Of a DNA stretch of 64,000 nucleotides, positions 12,455 to 26,700 are shown in pieces (position 1 is the stretch's first letter; each line of letters begins with the position of its first letter). The stretch covers positions 11,284,001 to 11,348,000 of the forward strand of contig NW_027480423.1 in the NCBI RefSeq assembly GCF_051401765.1, read 5' to 3'. Both the position numbers and the translations under genes were made by a program. A model generated the notes under the pieces. The model had not been told where the DNA came from and did no database searches. It worked only from the letters and a program-made list of their open reading frames with translations. The stretch is from Calliopsis andreniformis. Taxonomy: Eukaryota; Arthropoda; Insecta; Hymenoptera; Andrenidae.

Positions 12455-14114
12455 ACTGGTTGCAATTATTCGTTTTATACGATGGAAACGCTGTTGTATA
12501 TATATTGTACTTTATGCCTCTGGCGTTGACTTCTAAGGCCGTAGCTATTAGATGTGGTGGAGCAACGCCCTAGAGTGACGCCTAGGGTGCTCGGAACGTA
12601 GGAATGACCATTACTTTCACACTGGTTGCAATTATTCGTTTTATACGATGGAAGAGCTGTTGTATTTACATCGTATTTTATGCTTCTGGCGTTGACTTCT
12701 AAGGCACTAACTATTCGATCTGGTGGAGCAACGCCCTAGAGTGAATCCTAGGTTGCTCGGAATGTAGAAATGACCATAACTTTCACACTGGTTGCAATTA
12801 TTCGTTTTATACGATGGAAGAGCTGTTGTATTTACATCGTATTTTATGCTTCTGGCGTTGACTTCTAAGGCACTAACTATTCGATCTGGTGGAGCAACGC
12901 CCTAGAGTGAAGCCTAGGTTGCCCGGAACGTAGAATTGGCCATCACTTTCAAACTGGTCGAAATTATTCCTGTTATATGATGGAAACAGTGTTGTATTTT
13001 TTTTGCATTTTATGGTTCGGGCGTTGACTTCTAAGGCCCTAACTATTCAATCTGTTGGAGCAGCGCCCTAGGGTGAAGCCTAGGTTGCTCGGAAAGTAGA
13101 AATGACCATAAGTTTCATACTGGTTGCAATTATTCGTTTTATACGATGGAAATGCTGTTGTATTTATATCGTATTTTATGCTTCTGTCGTTTACTTCTAA
13201 GGACCTAACTATTCGATCTGGTGGAGCAACGCCCTAGAGTGAATCCTAGGTTGCTCGGAATGTAGAAATGACCATAACTTTCACACTGGTTGCAATTATT
13301 CGTTTTATATCATGGAAACGCTGTTGTATTTATATTGTACTTTATGCCTCTGGCGTTGACTTCTAAGGCCATAGCTATTAGATGTGGTGGAGCAACGCCC
13401 TAGAGTGACGCCTAGGGTGCTCGGAACGTAGCAATGACCATTACTTTCACACTGGTTGCAATTATTCGTTTTATACGATGGAAAAGCTGTTGTATTTATA
13501 TCGTATTTTATGCTTCTGGCGTTTACTTCTAAGGACCTAACTATTCGATCTGGTGGAGCAACGCCCTAGAGTGAATCCTAGGTTGCTCGGAATATAGAAA
13601 TGACCATAACTTTCACACTGGTTGCAATTATTCGTTTTAGACGATGGAAACGCTGTTGTATTTATGTTGTACTTTATGCCTCTGGCGTTGACTTCTAAGG
13701 CACTAACTCTTCTATCTGGTGGAGCAACGCCCTATGGTGAATCCTAGCTTGCTCGGAAAGTAGAAATGACCATAAGTTTCATACTGGTTGCAATTATTCG
13801 TTTTATACGATGGAAACACTGTTGTATTTTTATTGCATTTTATGCTTCGGGCGTTGACTTCTAAGGCCCTAACCATTCAATCTGTTGGAGCAACGCCCTA
13901 GGGTGAAGCCTAACTTGCTCGAAAAGTAGAAATGACCATAAGTTTCATACTGGTTGCAATTATTCGTTTTATACGATGGAAAGACTGTTGTATTTATATT
14001 GTATTTTATGCCACTGGCGTTGACTTCTAAGGCCATTGCTATTAGATGTGGTGGAGCAACGCCCTAGAGTGACGCCTAGAGTGCTCGGAACGTAGAAATG
14101 ACCATTACTTTCAC
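12455..14114 (+). repeat. Third, internally deleted copy of Q (10 monomers)
   Basis: Monomers from 12455 follow Q monomers 2 to 11, although the monomer at 12621 has a different second half (gaatcctaggttgctcgg). The last one, at 13949, starts as the 'gaaagactg' monomer (Q monomer 11) and ends as the 'gccactggcg, ccattgctattag' monomer (Q monomer 19). Eight monomers between them are missing. Length is 1660 bp. A module-P-like segment follows directly, just as P monomer 1 follows Q monomer 19 in the full copies. Confidence 0.85.
13949..14114 (+). repeat. Hybrid monomer Q11/Q19 at an eight-monomer deletion join
   Basis: It begins gaaagactgttg (Q monomer 11 type, as at 4484 and 8138) and continues gccactggcg, ccattgctattag (Q monomer 19 type, as at 5813 and 9633). 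The switch lies in the shared tatttatattgta tract. The 167-base insertion typical of Q19 is absent because that part comes from Q11. The join keeps register. Confidence 0.8.
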
Positions 14115-15443
14115 ACTGGTTGCAATTATTCGTTTTATACGATGGAAAAGCTGTTGTATTTATATCGTATTTTATGCTTCTGGCGTTTACTTCTAAGGAC
14201 CTAACTATTCGATCTGGTGGAGCAACGCCCTAGAGTGAATCCTAGGTTGCTCGGAATGTAGAAATGACCATAACTTTCACACTGGTTGCAATTATTCGTT
14301 TTAGACGATGGAAACGCTGTTGTATTTATATTGTACTTTATGCCTCTGGCGTTGACTTCTGAGGCACTAACTATTCTATCTGGTGGAGCAACGCCCTAGA
14401 GTGAAGCCTAGGTTTTTCGGAATGTAGAAATGACCATAACATTCACACTTGTTGCAATTATTCGCTTTATACGATGGAAACACTGTTGCATTTTTTTTGT
14501 AGTTTATGGTTCGGTCGTAGACTTCTAAGGCCCTAACTATTCAATATGTTGGAGCAACGCCCTAGGGTGAAGCCTAGGCTGCTCGGAAAGTAGAAATGAC
14601 AATAAGTTTCATACTGGTTGCAATTATTCGTTTTATACGTTGGAAAAGCTGTTGTATTTATATTGTATTTTATGCTTCTGGTTTTGACTTCTAAGGCACT
14701 AACTATTCGATCTGGTGGAGCAACGCCCTAGAGTGAAGCCTAGGTTTTTCGGAATGTAGAAATGACCATAACATTCACACTTGTTGCAATTATTCGTTTT
14801 ATACGATGGAAACGCTGTTGTATTTGTTTTGCATTTTATGGTTCGGGCGTTGACTTCTAAGGCCCTAACTATTCAATCTGTTGGAGCAGCGCCCTAGGGT
14901 GAAGCCTAGGTTGCTCGGAAAGTAGAAATGACCATAAGTTTCATACTGGTTGCAGTTATCCGTTTTATACGATGGAAAAGCTGTTGTATTTATATTGTAT
15001 TTTATGCTTCTGGCGTTGACTTCTAAGGACCTAACTATTCGATCTGGTGGAGCAACGCACTAGAGTGAATCCTAGGTTGCTCGGAATGTAGAAATGACCA
15101 TAACTTTCACACTGGTTGCAATTATTCGTTTTAGACGAGTGGAAACGCTGTTGTATTTATATTGTACTTTATGCCTCTGGCGTTGACTTCTAAGGCACTA
15201 ACTATTCTATCTGGTGGAGCAACGCCCTATGGTGAAGCCTAGCTTGCTCGGAAAGTAGAAATGACCATAAGTTTCATACTGGTTGCAATTATTCGTTTTA
15301 TACGATCGAAACACTGTTGTACTTTTATTGCATTTTATGGTTCGGGCGTTGACTTCTAAGGCCCTAACCATTCAATCTGTTGGAGCAACGCCCTTGGGTG
15401 AAGCCTAACTTGCTCGGAAAGTAGAAATGACCATAAGTTTCAC
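14115..15443 (+). repeat. Module P with two monomers deleted (8-mer)
   Basis: P monomers 1 to 4 are at 14115, 14281, 14447 and 14613. The monomer at 14779 begins as P monomer 5 (tttgttttgcat) and ends as P monomer 7 (caatctgttggagcagcgcc). P monomers 8 to 10 follow at 14945, 15111 and 15278. Two monomer lengths are therefore lost between P5 and P7 with no loss of register. The monomer at 15111 has an extra base (acgagtgga), so the block is 1329 bp. Confidence 0.88.
14779..14944 (+). repeat. Hybrid monomer P5/P7 at a deletion join
   Basis: The first part carries the P5 mark tttgttttgcat and the second the P7 mark caatctgttggagcagcgcc. The switch lies in the common tract atggttcgggcgttgac to ctattcaatc. 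The monomer is exactly 166 bases, so the deletion removed two whole repeat lengths, as expected for recombination between homologous positions. Confidence 0.82.
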
Positions 15444-16440
15444 ACTGGTTGCAATTATTCGTTTTATACGATGGAAAAGCTGTTGTATTTATATCGTATT
15501 TTATGCTTCTGGCGTTTACTTCTAAGGACCTAACTATTCGATCTGGTGGAGCAACGCCCTAGAGTGAAGCCTAGGTTGCTCGGAATGTAGAAATGACCAT
15601 AACTTTCACACTGGTTGCAATTATTCGTTTTATACGATGGAAACGCTGTTGTATTTATATTGTACTTTATGCCTCTGGCGTTGACTTCTAAGGCACTAAC
15701 TATTCTATCTGGTGGAGCAACGCCCTATGGTGAATCCTAGCTTGCTCGGAAAGTAGAAATGACCATATGTTTCATACTGTTTGCAATTATTCGTTTTATA
15801 CGATGGAAACACTGTTGTATTTTTATTGCATTTTATGCTTCGGGCGTTGACTTCTAAGGCCCTAACCATTCAATCTGTTGGAGCAACGCCCTAGGGTGAA
15901 GCCTAACTTGCTCGAAAAGTAGAAATGACCATAAGTTTCATACTGGTTGCAATTATTCGTTTTATACGATGGAAAAACTGTTGTATTTATATTGTATTTT
16001 ATGCCTCTGGCGTTGACTTCTAAGGCACTAACTATTCTATCTGGTGGAGCAACGCACTAGAGGGAATCCTAGGTTGCTCGAAATGTAGAAATGACCATAA
16101 CTTTCACACTGGATGCAATTATTCGTTTTATACGATGGAAATGCTGTTGTATATATATCGTATTTTATGCTTCTGTCGTTTACGTCTAAGGACCTAAATA
16201 TTCGATCTGGTGGAGCAACGCCCTAGAGTGAATCCTAGGTTGCTCGGAATGTAGAAATGACCATAACTTTCACACTGGTTGCAATTATTCGTTTTATACG
16301 ATGTGAAACGCTGTTGTATTTATATTGTACTTTATGCCACTGGCGTTGACTTCTAAGGCCATTGCTATTAGATGTGGTGGAGCAACGCCCTAGAGTGACG
16401 CCTAGGGTGCTCGGAACGTAGAAATGACCATTACTTTCAC
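15444..16440 (+). repeat. Six monomers resembling the end of Q
   Basis: Starts are at 15444, 15610, 15776, 15942, 16108 and 16274. The types match the run before P in block Q: a 'cctatggtgaatcct' monomer, an 'actgtttgc' and cattcaatc monomer, an 'agagggaatcct' monomer, a 'ggatgc, tacgtctaagg' monomer, and the 167-base 'cgatgtgaaac, gccactggcg' monomer. P monomer 1 then starts at 16441. A private ccatatg occurs near 15766. Confidence 0.85.
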
Positions 16441-19096
16441 ACTGGTTGCAATTATTCGTTTTATACGATGGAAAAGCTGTTGTATTTATATCGTATTTTA
16501 TGCTTCTGGCGTTTACTTCTAAGGACCTAACTATTCGATCTGGTGGAGCAACGCCCTAGAGTGAATCCTAGGTTGCTCGGAATGTAGAAATGACCATAAC
16601 TTTCACACTGGTTGCAATTATTCGTTTTAGACGATGGAAACGCTGTTGTATTTATATTGTACTTTATGCCTCTGGCGTTGACTTCTAAGGCACTAACTAT
16701 TCTATCTGGTGGAGCAACGCCCTAGAGTGAAGCCTAGGTTTTTCGGAATGTAGAAATGACCATAACATTCACACTTGTTGCAATTATTCGTTTTATACGA
16801 TGGAAACACTGTTGCATTTTTTTTGTATTTTATGGTTCGGTCGTAGACTTCTAAGGCCCTAACTATTCAATATGTTGGAGCAACGCCCTAGGGTGAAGCC
16901 TAGGCTGCTCGGAAAGTAGAAATGACAATAAGTTTCATACTGGTTGCAATTATTCGTTTTATACGTTGGAAAAGCTGTTGTATTTATATTGTATTTTATG
17001 CTTCTGGTTTTGACTTCTAAGGCACTAACTATTCGATCTGGTGGAGCAACGCCCTAGAGTGAAGCCTAGGTTTTTCGGAATGTAGAAATGACCATAACAT
17101 TCACACTTGTTGCAATTATTCGTTTTATACGATGGAAACGCTGTTGTATTTGTTTTGCATTTTATGGTTCGGGCGTTTACTTCTAAGGCCCTAACTATTC
17201 AATCCGTTGGAGCAACGCCCTAGGGTGAACCCTAGGTTGCTCGGAAAGTAGAAATGACCATAAGTTTCATACTGGTTGCAATTATTTGTTTTATACGATG
17301 GAAAAACTGTTGTATTTATATTGTATTTTATGCATCTGGCGTTGACTTCTAAGGCACTAACTATTCGATCTGGTGGAGCAACGCAATAGTGTGAAGCCAA
17401 GGTTGCCCGGAACGTAGAATTGGCCATCACTTTCGAAGTGGTTGCAATTATTCCTGTTATATGATGGAAGCAGTGTTGTATTTTTTTTGTATTTTATGGT
17501 TCGGGCGTTGACTTCTAAGGCCCTAGCTATTCAATCTGTTGGAGCAGCGCCCTAGGGTGAAGCCTAGGTTGCTCGGAAAGTAGAAATGACCATAAGTTTC
17601 ATACTGGTTGCAGTTATCCGTTTTATACGATGGAAAAGCTGTTGTATTTATATTGTATTTTATGCTTCTGGCGTTGACTTCTAAGGACCTAACTATTCGA
17701 TCTGGTGGAGCAACGCACTAGAGTGAATCCTAGGTTGCTCGGAATGTAGAAATGACCATAACTTTCACACTGGTTGCAATTATTCGTTTTAGACGATGGA
17801 AACGCTGTTGTATTTATATTGTACTTTATGCCTCTGGCGTTGACTTCTAAGGCCGTAGCTATTAGTAGTGGTGGAGCAACGCCATAGAGTGACGCCTAGG
17901 GTGCTCGGAACGTTGAATGACAAGTACCTTCACACTGGTTGCAATTATTCGTTTTATACGATGGAAAAGCTGTTGTATTTATATCGTATTTTATGCTTCT
18001 GGCGTTGACTTCTAAGGCACTAACTATTCGATCTCGTGGAGCAACGCCCTAGAGTGAAGCCTAGGTTGCCCGGAACGTACAATTGGCCATCACTTTCAAA
18101 CTGGTCGAAATTATTCCTGTTATATGATGGAAACACTGTTGTATTTTTTTTGTATTTTATGGTTCGGTCGTAGACTTCTAAGGCTCTAACTATTCAACAT
18201 GTTGGAGCAACGCCCTAGGGTGAAGCCTAGGTTGCTCGGAAAGTAGAAATGACCATAAGTTTCATACTGGTTGCAATTATTCGTTTTATACGATGGAAAC
18301 GCTGTTGTATTTATATTGTACTTTATGGCTCTGGCGTTGACTTCTAAGGCACTATCTATTCTATCTGGTGGAGCAACGCCCTATGGTGAATCCTAGCTTG
18401 CTCGGAAAGTAGAATTGACCATAAGTTTCATACTGTTTGCAATTATTCGTTTTATACGATGGAAACACTGTTGTATTTTTATTGCATTTTATGCTTCGGG
18501 CGTTGAGTTCTAAGGCCCTAACCATTCAATCTGTTGGAGCAACGCCCTAGGGTGAAGCCTAACTTGCTCGAAAAGTAGAAATGACCATAAGTTTCATACT
18601 GGTTGCAATTATTCGTTTTATACGATGGAAAAACTGTTGTATTTATATTGTATTTTATGCCTCTGGCGTTGACTTCTAAGGCACTAACTATTCTATCTGG
18701 TGGAGCAACGCACTAGAGGGAATCCTAGGTTGCTCGAAATGTAGAAATGACCATAACTTTCACACTGGATGCAATTATTCGTTTTATACGATGGAAATGC
18801 TGTTGTATATATATCGTATTTTATGCTTCTGTCGTTTACGTCTAAGGACCTAAATATTCGATCTGGTGGAGCAACGCCCTAGAGTGAATCCTAGGTTGCT
18901 CGGAATGTAGAAATGACCATAACTTTCACACTGGTTGCAATTATTCGTTTTATACGATGTGAAACGCTGTTGTATTTATATTGTACTTTATGCCACTGGC
19001 GTTGACTTCTAAGGCCATTGCTATTAGATGTGGTGGAGCAACGCCCTAGAGTGACGCCTAGGGTGCTCGGAACGTAGAAATGACCATTACTTTCAC
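16441..19096 (+). repeat. Truncated P copy joined to Q/R-like monomers (16 monomers)
   Basis: P monomers 1 to 8 are intact. Monomer 9 (starting near 17769) switches near base 17850 to a 'gtagctattag, ccatagagtg' type that is also found inside R. At the switch the sequence reads attagtagtggtgg where every comparable monomer reads attagatgtggtgg, so at and ta are exchanged beside the junction. The remaining monomers repeat the R order (gatctcgtgg, aacatgttgg) and then the pre-P run ending in the 167-base monomer. Total 2656 bp, exactly 16 monomers. Confidence 0.8.
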
Positions 19097-20756
19097 ACTG
19101 GTTGCAATTATTCGTTTTATACGATGGAAAAGCTGTTGTATTTATATCGTATTTTATGCTTCTGGCGTTTACTTCTAAGGACCTAACTATTCGATCTGGT
19201 GGAACAACGCCCTAGAGTGAATCCTAGGTTGCTCGGAATGTAGAAATGACCATAACTTTCACACTGGTTGCAATTATTCGTTTTAGACGATGGAAACGCT
19301 GTTGTATTTATATTGTACTTTATGCCTCTGGCGTTGACTTCTGAGGCACTAACTATTCTATCTGGTGGAGCAACGCCCTAGAGTGAAGCCTAGGTTTTTC
19401 GGAATGTAGAAATGACCATAACATTCACACTTGTTGCAATTATTCGCTTTATACGATGGAAACACTGTTGCATTTTTTTTGTATTTTATGGTTCGGTCGT
19501 AGACTTCTAAGGCCCTAACTATTCAATATGTTGGAGCAACGCCCTAGGGTGAAGCCTAGGCTGCTCGGAAAGTAGAAATGACAATAAGTTTCATACTGGT
19601 TGCAATTATTCGTTTTATACGTTGGAAAAGCTGTTGTATTTATATTGTATTTTATGCTTCTGGTTTTGACTTCTAAGGCACTAACTATTCGATCTGGTGG
19701 AGCAACGCCCTAGAGTGAAGCCTAGGTTTTTCGGAATGTAGAAATGACCATAACATTCACACTTGTTGCAATTATTCGTTTTATACGATGGAAACGCTGT
19801 TGTATTTGTTTTGCATTTTATGGTTCGGGCGTTGACTTCTAAGGCCCTAACTATTCAATCCGTTGGAGCAACGCCCTAGGGTGAACCCTAGGTTGCTCGG
19901 AAAGTAGAAATGACCATAAGTTTCATACTGGTTGCAATTATTTGTTTTATACGATGGAAAAACTGTTGTATTTATATTGTATTTTATGCATCTGGCGTTG
20001 ACTTCTAAGGCACTAACTATTCGATCTGGTGGAGCAACGCAATAGTGTGAAGCCAAGGTTGCCCGGAACGTAGAATTGGCCATCACTTTCAAAGTGGTTG
20101 CAATTATTCCTGTTATATGATGGAAGCAGTGTTGTATTTTTTTTGTATTTTATGGTTCGGGCGTTGACTTCTAAGGCCCTAGCTATTCAATCTGTTGGAG
20201 CAGCGCCCTAGGGTGAAGCCTAGGTTGCTCGGAAAGTAGAAATGACCATAAGTTTCATACTGGTTGCAGTTATCCGTTTTATACGATGGAAAAGCTGTTG
20301 TATTTATATTGTATTTTATGCTTCTGGCGTTGACTTCTAAGGACCTAACTATTCGATCTGGTGGAGCAACGCACTAGAGTGAATCCTAGGTTGCTCGGAA
20401 TGTAGAAATGACCATAACTTTCACACTGGTTGCAATTATTCGTTTTAGACGATGGAAACGCTGTTGTATTTATATTGTACTTTATGCCTCTGGCGTTGAC
20501 TTCTAAGGCACTAACTATTCTATCTGGTGGAGCAACGCCCTATGGTGAAGCCTAGCTTGCTCGGAAAGTAGAAATGACCATAAGTTTCATACTGGTTGCA
20601 ATTATTCGTTTTATACGATCGAAACACTGTTGTACTTTTATTGCATTTTATGGTTCGGGCGTTGACTTCTAAGGCCCTAACCATTCAATCTGTTGGAGCA
20701 ACGCCCTTGGGTGAAGCCTAACTTGCTCGGAAAGTAGAAATGACCATAAGTTTCAC
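19097..20756 (+). repeat. Module P, full copy before block R
   Basis: This is 1660 bp, ten monomers. It aligns at an offset of 8134 bp with the P copy ending block R1 (27231-28890) and at 1660 bp with the first P of R1. It is therefore a 0.2-unit extension of the R tandem to the left. Private bases include ggaacaacgcc near 19203, ttctgaggc near 19341, cgcttta near 19445 and gtactttta near 20633. Confidence 0.88.
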
Positions 20757-23700
20757 ACTGGTTGCAATTATTCGTTTTATACGGTGGAAAAGCTGTTGTA
20801 TTTATATCGTATTTTATGCTTCTGGCGTTTACTTCTAAGGACCTAACTATTCGATCTGGTGGAGCAACGCCCTAGAGTGAATCCTAGGTTGCTCGGAATG
20901 TAGAAATGACCATAACTTTCACACTGGTTACAATTATTCGTTTTAGACGATGGAAACGCTGTTGTATTTATATTGTACTTTATGCCTCTGGCGTTGACTT
21001 CTAAGGCACTAACTATTCTATCTGGTGGAGCAACGCCCTAGAGTGAAGCCTAGGTTTTTCGGAATGTAGAAATGACCATAACATTCACACTTGTTGCAAT
21101 TATTCGTTTTATACGATGGAAACACTGTTGCATTTTTTTTGTATTTTATGGTTCGGTCGTAGACTTCTAAGGCCCTAACTATTCAATATGTTGGAGCAAC
21201 GCCCTAGGGTGAAGCCTAGGCTGCTCGGAAAGTAGAAATGACAATAAGTTTCATACTGGTTGCAATTATTCGTTTTATACGTTGGAAAAGCTGTTGTATT
21301 TATATTGTATTTTATGCTTCTGGTTTTGACTTCTAAGGCACTAACTATTCGATCTGGTGGAGCAACGCCCTAGAGTGAAGCCTAGGTTTTTCGGAATGTA
21401 GAAATGACCATAACATTCACACTTGTTGCAATTATTCGTTTTATACGATGGAAACGCTGTTGTATTTGTTTTGCATTTTATGGTTCGGGCGTTTACTTCT
21501 AAGGCCCTAACTATTCAATCCGTTGGAGCAACGCCCTAGGGTGAACCCTAGGTTGCTCGGAAAGTAGAAATGACCATAAGTTTCATACTGGTTGCAATTA
21601 TTTGTTTTATACGATGGAAAAACTGTTGTATTTATATTGTATTTTATGCATCTGGCGTTGACTTCTAAGGCACTAACTATTCGATCTGGTGGAGCAACGC
21701 AATAGTGTGAAGCCAAGGTTGCCCGGAACGTAGAATTGGCCATCACTTTCGAAGTGGTTGCAATTATTCCTGTTATATGATGGAAGCAGTGTTGTATTTT
21801 TTTTGTATTTTATGGTTCGGGCGTTGACTTCTAAGGCCCTAGCTATTCAATCTGTTGGAGCAGCGCCCTAGGGTGAAGCCTAGGTTGCTCGGAAAGTAGA
21901 AATGACCATAAGTTTCATACTGGTTGCAGTTATCCGTTTTATACGATGGAAAAGCTGTTGTATTTATATTGTATTTTATGCTTCTGGCGTTGACTTCTAA
22001 GGACCTAACTATTCGATCTGGTGGAGCAACGCACTAGAGTGAATCCTAGGTTGCTCGGAATGTAGAAATGACCATAACTTTCACACTGGTTGCAATTATT
22101 CGTTTTAGACGATGGAAACGCTGTTGTATTTATATTGTACTTTATGCCTCTGGCGTTGACTTCTAAGGCACTAACTATTCTATCTGGTGGAGCAACGCCC
22201 TATGGTGAAGCCTAGCTTGCTCGGAAAGTAGAAATGACCATAAGTTTCATACTGGTTGCAATTATTCGTTTTATACGATCGAAACACTGTTGTATTTTTA
22301 TTGCATTTTATGGTTCGGGCGTTGACTTCTAAGGCCCTAACCATTCAATCTGTTGGAGCAACGCCCTTGGCTGAAGCCTAACTTGCTCGGAAAGTAGAAA
22401 TGACCATAAGTTTCATACTGGTTGCAATTATTCGTTTTATACGATGGACAAACTGTTGTATTTATATTGTATTTTATGCTTCTGGCGTTTACTTCTAAGG
22501 ACCTAACTATTCGATCTGGTGGAGCAACGCCCTAGAGTGAATCCTAGGTTGCTCGGAATGTAGAAATGACCATAACTTTCACACTGGTTGCAATTATTCG
22601 TTTTATACGATGGAAACGCTGTTGTATATGTATTGTACTTTATGCCTCTGGCGTTGACTTCTAAGGCCGAAGCTATTAGATGTGGTGGAGCAACGCCCTA
22701 GAGTGACGCCTAGGGTGCTCGGAACGTAGGAATGACCATTACTTTCACACTGGTTGCAATTATTCGTTTTATACGATGGAAGAGCTGTTGTATTTACATC
22801 GTATTTTATGCTTCTGGCGTTGACTTCTAAGGCACTAACTATTCGATCTGGTGGAGCAACGCCCTAGAGTGAATCCTAGGTTGCTCGGAATGTAGAAATG
22901 ACCATAACTTTCACACTGGTTGCAATTATTCGTTTTATACGATGGAAACGCTGTTGTATTTATATTGTACTTTATGCCTCTGGCGTTGACTTCTAAGGCC
23001 GTAGCTATTAGATGTGGTGGAGCAACGCCATAGAGTGACGCCTAGGGTGCTCGGAACGTTGAATGACAAGTACCTTCACACTGGTTGCAATTATTCGTTT
23101 TATACGATGGAAAAGCTGTTGTATTTATATCGTATTTTATGCTTCTGGTGTTGACTTCTAAGGCACTAACTATTCGATCTCGTGGAGCAACGCCCTAGAG
23201 TGAAGCCTAGGTTGCCCGGAACGTACAATTGGCCATCACTTTCAAACTGGTCGAAATTATTCCTGTTATATGATGGAAACACTGTTGTATTTTTTTTGTA
23301 TTTTATGGTTCGGTCGTAGACTTCTAAGGCTCTAACTATTCAACATGTTGGAGCAACGCCCTAGGGTGAAGCCTAGGTTGCTCGGAAAGTATAAATGACC
23401 ATAAGTTTCATACTGGTTGCAATTATTCGTTTTATACGATGGAAACGCTGTTGTATATATATTGTACTTTATGCCTCTGGCGTTGACTTCTAAGGCCGTA
23501 GCTATTAGATGTGGTGGAGCAACGCCCTAGAGTGACGCCTAGGGTGCTCGGAACGTAGGAATGACCATTACTTTCACACTGGTTGCAATTATTCGTTATA
23601 TACGATGGAAGAGCTGTTGTATTTACATCGTATTTTATGCTTCTGGCGTTGACTTCTAAGGCACTAACTATTCGATCTGGTGGAGCAACGCCCTAGAGTG

Positions 23701-26700
23701 AATCCTAGGTTGCTCGGAATGTAGAAATGACCATAACTTTCACACTGGATGCAATTATTCGTTTTATACGATGGAAACGCTGTTGTATTTATATTGTACT
23801 TTATACCTCTGGCGTTGACTTCTAAGGCCGTAGCTATTAGATGTGGTGGAGCAACGCCATAGAGTGACGCCTAGGGTGCTCGGAACGTTGAATGACAATT
23901 ACCTTCACACTGGTTGCAATTATTCGTTTTATACGATGGAAAAGCTGTTGTATTTATATCGTATTTTATGCTTCTGGCGTTGACTTCTAAGGCACTAACT
24001 ATTCGATCTCGTGGAGCAACGCCCTAGAGTGAAGCCTAGGTTGCCCGGAACGTACAATTGGCCATCACTTTCAAACTGGTCGAAATTATTCCTGTTATAT
24101 GATGGAAACACTGTTGTATTTTTTTTGTATTTTATGGTTCGGTCGTAGACTTCTAAGGCTCTAACTATTCAACATGTTGGAGCAACGCCCTAGGGTGAAG
24201 CCTAGGTTGCTCGGAAAGTAGAAATGACCATAAGTTTCATACTGGTTGCAATTATTCGTTTTATACGATGTGAAACGCTGTTGTATTTATATTGTACTTT
24301 ATGCCTCTGGCGTTGACTTCTAAGGCCATTGCTATTAGATGTGGTGGAGCAACGCCCTAGAGTGACGCCTAGGGTGCTCGGAACGTAGAAATGACCATTA
24401 CTTTCACACTGGTTGCAATTATTCGTTTTATACGATGGAAAAGCTGTTGTATTTATATCGTATTTTATGCTTCTGGCGTTTACTTCTAAGGACCTAACTA
24501 TTCGATCTGGTGGAGCAACGCCCTAGAGTGAATCCTAGGTTGCTCGGAATGTAGAAATGACCATAACTTTCACACTGGTTGCAATTATTCGTTTTAGACG
24601 ATGGAAACGCTGTTGTATTTATATTGTACTTTATGCCTCTGGCGTTGACTTCTAAGGCACTAACTATTCTATCTGGTGGAGCAACGCCCTAGAGTGAAGC
24701 CTAGGTTTTTCGGAATGTAGAAATGACCATAACATTCACACTTGTTGCAATTATTCGTTTTATACGATGGAAACGCTGTTGTACTTATATTGTACTTTAT
24801 GCCTCTGGCGTTGACTTCTAAGGCACTAACTATTCTATCTGGTGGAGCAACGCCCTATGGTGAATCCTAGCTTGCTCGGAAAGTAGAAATGACCATAAGT
24901 TTCATACTGTTTGCAATTATTCGTTTTATACGATGGAAACACTGTTGTATTTTTATTGCATTTTATGCTTCGGGCGTTGACTTCTAAGGCCCTAACCATT
25001 CAATCTGTTGGAGCAACGCCCTAGGGTGAAGCCTAACTTGCTCGAAAAGTAGAAATGACCATAAGTTTCATACTGGTTGCAATTATTCGTTTTATACGAT
25101 GGAAAAACTGTTGTATTTATATTGTATTTTATGCCTCTGGCGTTGACTTCTAAGGCACTAACTATTCTATCTGGTGGAGCAACGCACTAGAGGGAATCCT
25201 AGGTTGCTCGAAATGTAGAAATGACCATTACTTTCACACTGGATGCAATTATTCGTTTTATACGATGGAAATGCTGTTGTATATATATCGTATTTTATGC
25301 TTCTGTCGTTTACGTCTAAGGACCTAAATATTCGATCTGGTGGAGCAACGCCCTAGAGTGAATCCTAGGTTGCTCGGAATGTAGAAATGACCATAACTTT
25401 CACACTGGTTGCAATTATTCGTTTTATACGATGTGAAACGCTGTTGTATTTATATTGTACTTTATGCCACTGGCGTTGACTTCTAAGGCCATTGCTATTA
25501 GATGTGGTGGAGCAACGCCCTAGAGTGACGCCTAGGGTGCTCGGAACGTAGAAATGACCATTACTTTCACACTGGTTGCAATTATTCGTTTTATACGATG
25601 GAAAAGCTGTTGTATTTATATCGTATTTTATGCTTCTGGCGTTTACTTCTAAGGACCTAACTATTCGATCTGGTGGAGCAACGCCCTAGAGTGAATCCTA
25701 GGTTGCTCGGAATGTAGAAATGACCATAACTTTCACACTGGTTGCAATTATTCGTTTTAGACGATGGAAACGCTGTTGTATTTATATTGTACTTTATGCC
25801 TCTGGCGTTGACTTCTAAGGCACTAACTATTCTATCTGGTGGAGCAACGACCTAGAGTGAAGCCTAGGTTTTTCGGAATGTAGAAATGACCATAACATTC
25901 ACACTTGTTGCAATTATTCGTTTTATACGATGGAAACACTGTTGCATTTTTTTTGTATTTTATGGTTCGGTCGTAGACTTCTAAGGCCCTAACTATTCAA
26001 TATGTTGGAGCAACGCCCTAGGGTGAAGCCTAGGCTGCTCGGAAAGTAGAAATGACAATAAGTTTCATACTGGTTGCAATTATTCGTTTTATACGTTGGA
26101 AAAGCTGTTGTATTTATATTGTATTTTATGCTTCTGGTTTTGACTTCTAAGGCACTAACTATTCGATCTGGTGGAGCAACGCCCTAGAGTGAAGCCTAGG
26201 TTTTTCGGAATGTAGAAATGACCATAACATTCACACTTGTTGCAATTATTCGATTTATACGATGGAAACGCTGTTGTATTTGTTTTGCATTTTATGGTTC
26301 GGGCGTTGACTTCTAAGGCCCTAACTATTCAATCCGTTGGAGCAACGCCCTAGGGTGAACCCTAGGTTGCTCGGAAAGTAGAAATGACCATAAGTTTCAT
26401 ACTGGTTGCAATTATTTGTTTTATACGATGGAAAAACTGTTGTATTTATATTGTATTTTATGCATCCGGCGTTGACTTCTAAGGCACTAACTATTCGATC
26501 TGGTGGAGCAACGCAATAGTGTGAAGCCAAGGTTGCCCGGAACGTAGAATTGGCCATCACTTTCAAAGTGGTTGCAATTATTCCTGTTATATGATGGAAG
26601 CAGTGTTGTATTTTTTTTGTATTTTATGGTTCGGGCGTTGACTTCTAAGGCCCTAGCTATTCAATCTGTTGGAGCAGCGCCCTAGGGTGAAGCCCAGGTT

